Shown here in pieces: positions 34,233-35,711 of a stretch of DNA of 35,711 nucleotides; position 1 is the first letter of the stretch; every line of letters starts with the position of its first letter. The stretch lies in the NCBI GenBank assembly GCA_002434245.1, contig DJJR01000050.1, positions 1 through 35,711 of the forward strand. Direction: 5' to 3'. A program made the position numbers and the translations under genes. The notes under the pieces are model-generated. The model saw nothing but the letters and a program-made list of their open reading frames with translations. It was not told where the DNA came from and made no database searches. The DNA comes from Pelosinus fermentans. GTDB lineage: Bacteria > Bacillota > Negativicutes > DSM-13327.

Positions 34233-35399
34233 TTAAGGGTTTATCTTTTCTTTAAACGTTTGCTTGCCATCCTTCATTTCAATAATAACAGCACTTTTTA
34301 CTGCATCATGAGTTTCATTCAACGTAATTAACCCGGATACAGCATTATAATCTTTTGTCTTGGCCAACTCATCTTTGATCTTCACAGTATCAACACCGTT
34401 GGCACGCTTAATGGACTCAATGACCATCATCGTCGCATCATAAGCTAATGCAGCAAATGCATCCGGAGTTTCTTTATATTCTGCTTTATATGCATCAACA
34501 AAAGTCTTAATTGCCGGACTATTATCATCTGGTGAGTAATGATTTGCAAAGAACGTATTATTCAGGGCTTGCGCTCCAGCGATTTCTGGAAGTTTGGCAG
34601 AATCCCAGCCATCACCACCAAGAAGCGGCATCGTTAAGCCAATTTCTCGAGCCTGCTTCGCAATCATACCGACTTCCTGATAATAACCTGGTACAAAGAC
34701 AACATCCACATTCGCAGCTTTAATTTTTGTTAATGTAGCTTTAAAATCCGTATCTTTTGCCAGATACGCTTCTTCTACTGCAATTGTACCGCCATTCTTA
34801 ATAAAGGTTTCTTTAAAAAACTGCCCTAAGCCCTTAGCATAGTCGCTAGAGTTATCAATATAAATGGCAGCAGTCTTAGCATTTAAGGTTTTCGTAGCAA
34901 AGTTTGCCATTACTGAACCTTGGAAAGGATCAATAAATGCTGCTCTGAATAAATAGTCCCGAACCTTATTAGTTGTAGGATCTACTGTCACTTTAGGATT
35001 GGACGCTGTTGGACTAATTGCTAAGACTTTATTATCGTTATTGACTTGGGCACCAGCAATCACGCTGGAAGAAGCAATTGGCGCAATAACGGCTACAACT
35101 TTATCCTGAGTAATTAATTTCTGCATAGCATTTGCAGCTTCTGCGGCTTCGCTTTTATTATCTGCAACTACTAAGCTTAGCTGCTTACCTAGAACACCAC
35201 CATTAGCATTTACTTGTTTAATTGCTAAATTTGCCCCATTGCTTGCAGATTTACCAAAAGTCGCATTGCCACCAGTCATCTCTAAGTTGGCACCAAGTTT
35301 GATTACATTACTATCTTGTTTACCACTGCATCCTGTTGCCATTAAACCCAGCATAGCAACAGCAATAAAGGTACTGATCCACTTATTTGTTTTTTTCAT
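34233..35399 (-). CDS. livK: Branched-chain amino-acid binding lipoprotein LivK
   Basis: 388-aa substrate-binding protein feeding the Liv importer. The signal peptide ends in a lipobox (LMATGC), so Cys24 is probably lipidated and the protein membrane-anchored. The mature part is a periplasmic-binding type I fold: IKLGANLEMTGGNATFGKSA, VVAVIAPIASSSVIAGAQV and GGDGWDSAKLPEIAG. ATG 35399 follows AAAAGGAG. It lies upstream of the permease and ATPase genes but has its own promoter and terminator, so it can be made in excess. The exact ligand (Leu/Ile/Val or a related compound) cannot be read. Confidence 0.93.
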   Translation of the reverse strand: MKKTNKWISTFIAVAMLGLMATGCSGKQDSNVIKLGANLEMTGGNATFGKSASNGANLAIKQVNANGGVLGKQLSLVVADNKSEAAEAANAMQKLITQDKVVAVIAPIASSSVIAGAQVNNDNKVLAISPTASNPKVTVDPTTNKVRDYLFRAAFIDPFQGSVMANFATKTLNAKTAAIYIDNSSDYAKGLGQFFKETFIKNGGTIAVEEAYLAKDTDFKATLTKIKAANVDVVFVPGYYQEVGMIAKQAREIGLTMPLLGGDGWDSAKLPEIAGAQALNNTFFANHYSPDDNSPAIKTFVDAYKAEYKETPDAFAALAYDATMMVIESIKRANGVDTVKIKDELAKTKDYNAVSGLITLNETHDAVKSAVIIEMKDGKQTFKEKINP

Positions 35400-35515
35400 A
35401 CACAGATTCTCCTTTTAAATAATATGTATTTTCTCCATTAAAAAAAGTCCGTATCCACTGTTCAAAATACGTCTTAGTCCTCCTCAGGAAGATATTCGTA
35501 CTTGTCACATGCTGT

Positions 35516-35544
35516 ATTATAGACATATTGCGCTTTGCTGTCAA
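35516..35544 (-). promoter_or_regulatory. Promoter of livK
   Basis: Perfect consensus: TTGACA (35539-35544), 17-base spacer ending CAATATGTC, TATAAT (35516-35521). The leader is about 110 bases. The bases to its right, 35545-35711, show no gene I can support. Confidence 0.9.
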
Positions 35545-35711
35545 TACTCATGGAGAGGACTTTAAGGCGTTTGTCCTTGCACTATAGACATTGACGGTTT
35601 TTTCAATAAATTTTGCTAGAATCCAGCTATTTCCTTCGTTCTTGCGATAATAAATATCTTGTAACTATCATCTCTTCCTATTTTATTTTTTTAATCCATA
35701 AATATAAAAGA

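Overview
The window looks like chromosomal DNA from a low-GC, Gram-negative-type Firmicute, most likely a Negativicute of the Sporomusaceae group (Pelosinus/Sporomusa-like). This is inferred from the housekeeping order dnaB-lonC-rplI-gdpP-yybS beside rpsF-ssb-rpsR and ychF, the LonC-type protease, frequent GTG/TTG starts and many chemotaxis/c-di-GMP genes. No database search was possible. Almost every gene is on the minus strand; the only convincing rightward gene is the orphan at 27237-27977.

Region 1 (1-5610) is accessory DNA. A group II intron carrying its reverse transcriptase runs off the left edge and sits directly behind a terminator-like hairpin downstream of an acyl-CoA thioesterase gene. 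Then come a tRNA-Gly 3'-end remnant, a frameshifted small gene, and a roughly 2.9-kb AT-rich segment holding an unrecognised 624-aa membrane protein and a Panacea/SocA-like protein. Imperfect direct copies of the tRNA-Gly 3'-flank bracket this segment, and the intact tRNA-Gly(CCC) lies on its right. It reads as a small island, or layered island remnants, at a tRNA-Gly site.

Region 2 (5680-12600) is signalling. A c-di-GMP-I (GEMM) riboswitch with an overlapping terminator precedes a 49-aa protein, a GAF-GGDEF diguanylate cyclase and a Cache-type chemoreceptor. A PAS/PucR-type regulator and a second, four-helix-bundle chemoreceptor lie upstream.

Region 3 (12750-13500) is an eight-gene tRNA array. 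In transcription order it is Lys-Glu-Val-Asp-Phe-Lys-Glu-Val, so the Lys-Glu-Val block is duplicated. A consensus promoter precedes it and a strong terminator ends it.

Region 4 (13570-27060) is core chromosome: hprK and purA; a gap with two inverted DnaA boxes; the operon mazG-like-yybS-gdpP-rplI-lonC-dnaB; rpsF-ssb-rpsR with its own promoter and terminator; then ychF, two small genes (one DUF951) and an MscS channel.

Region 5 (27180-35711) holds the + strand orphan gene, a CDF metal exporter behind a probable NiCo (czcD) riboswitch, a CBS-ACT protein, and a branched-chain amino-acid ABC transporter. livH-livM-livG-livF and the binding protein livK have separate, very similar consensus promoters. 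The liv leader contains a 125-bp element with terminal inverted repeats that looks like a MITE or dispersed repeat.
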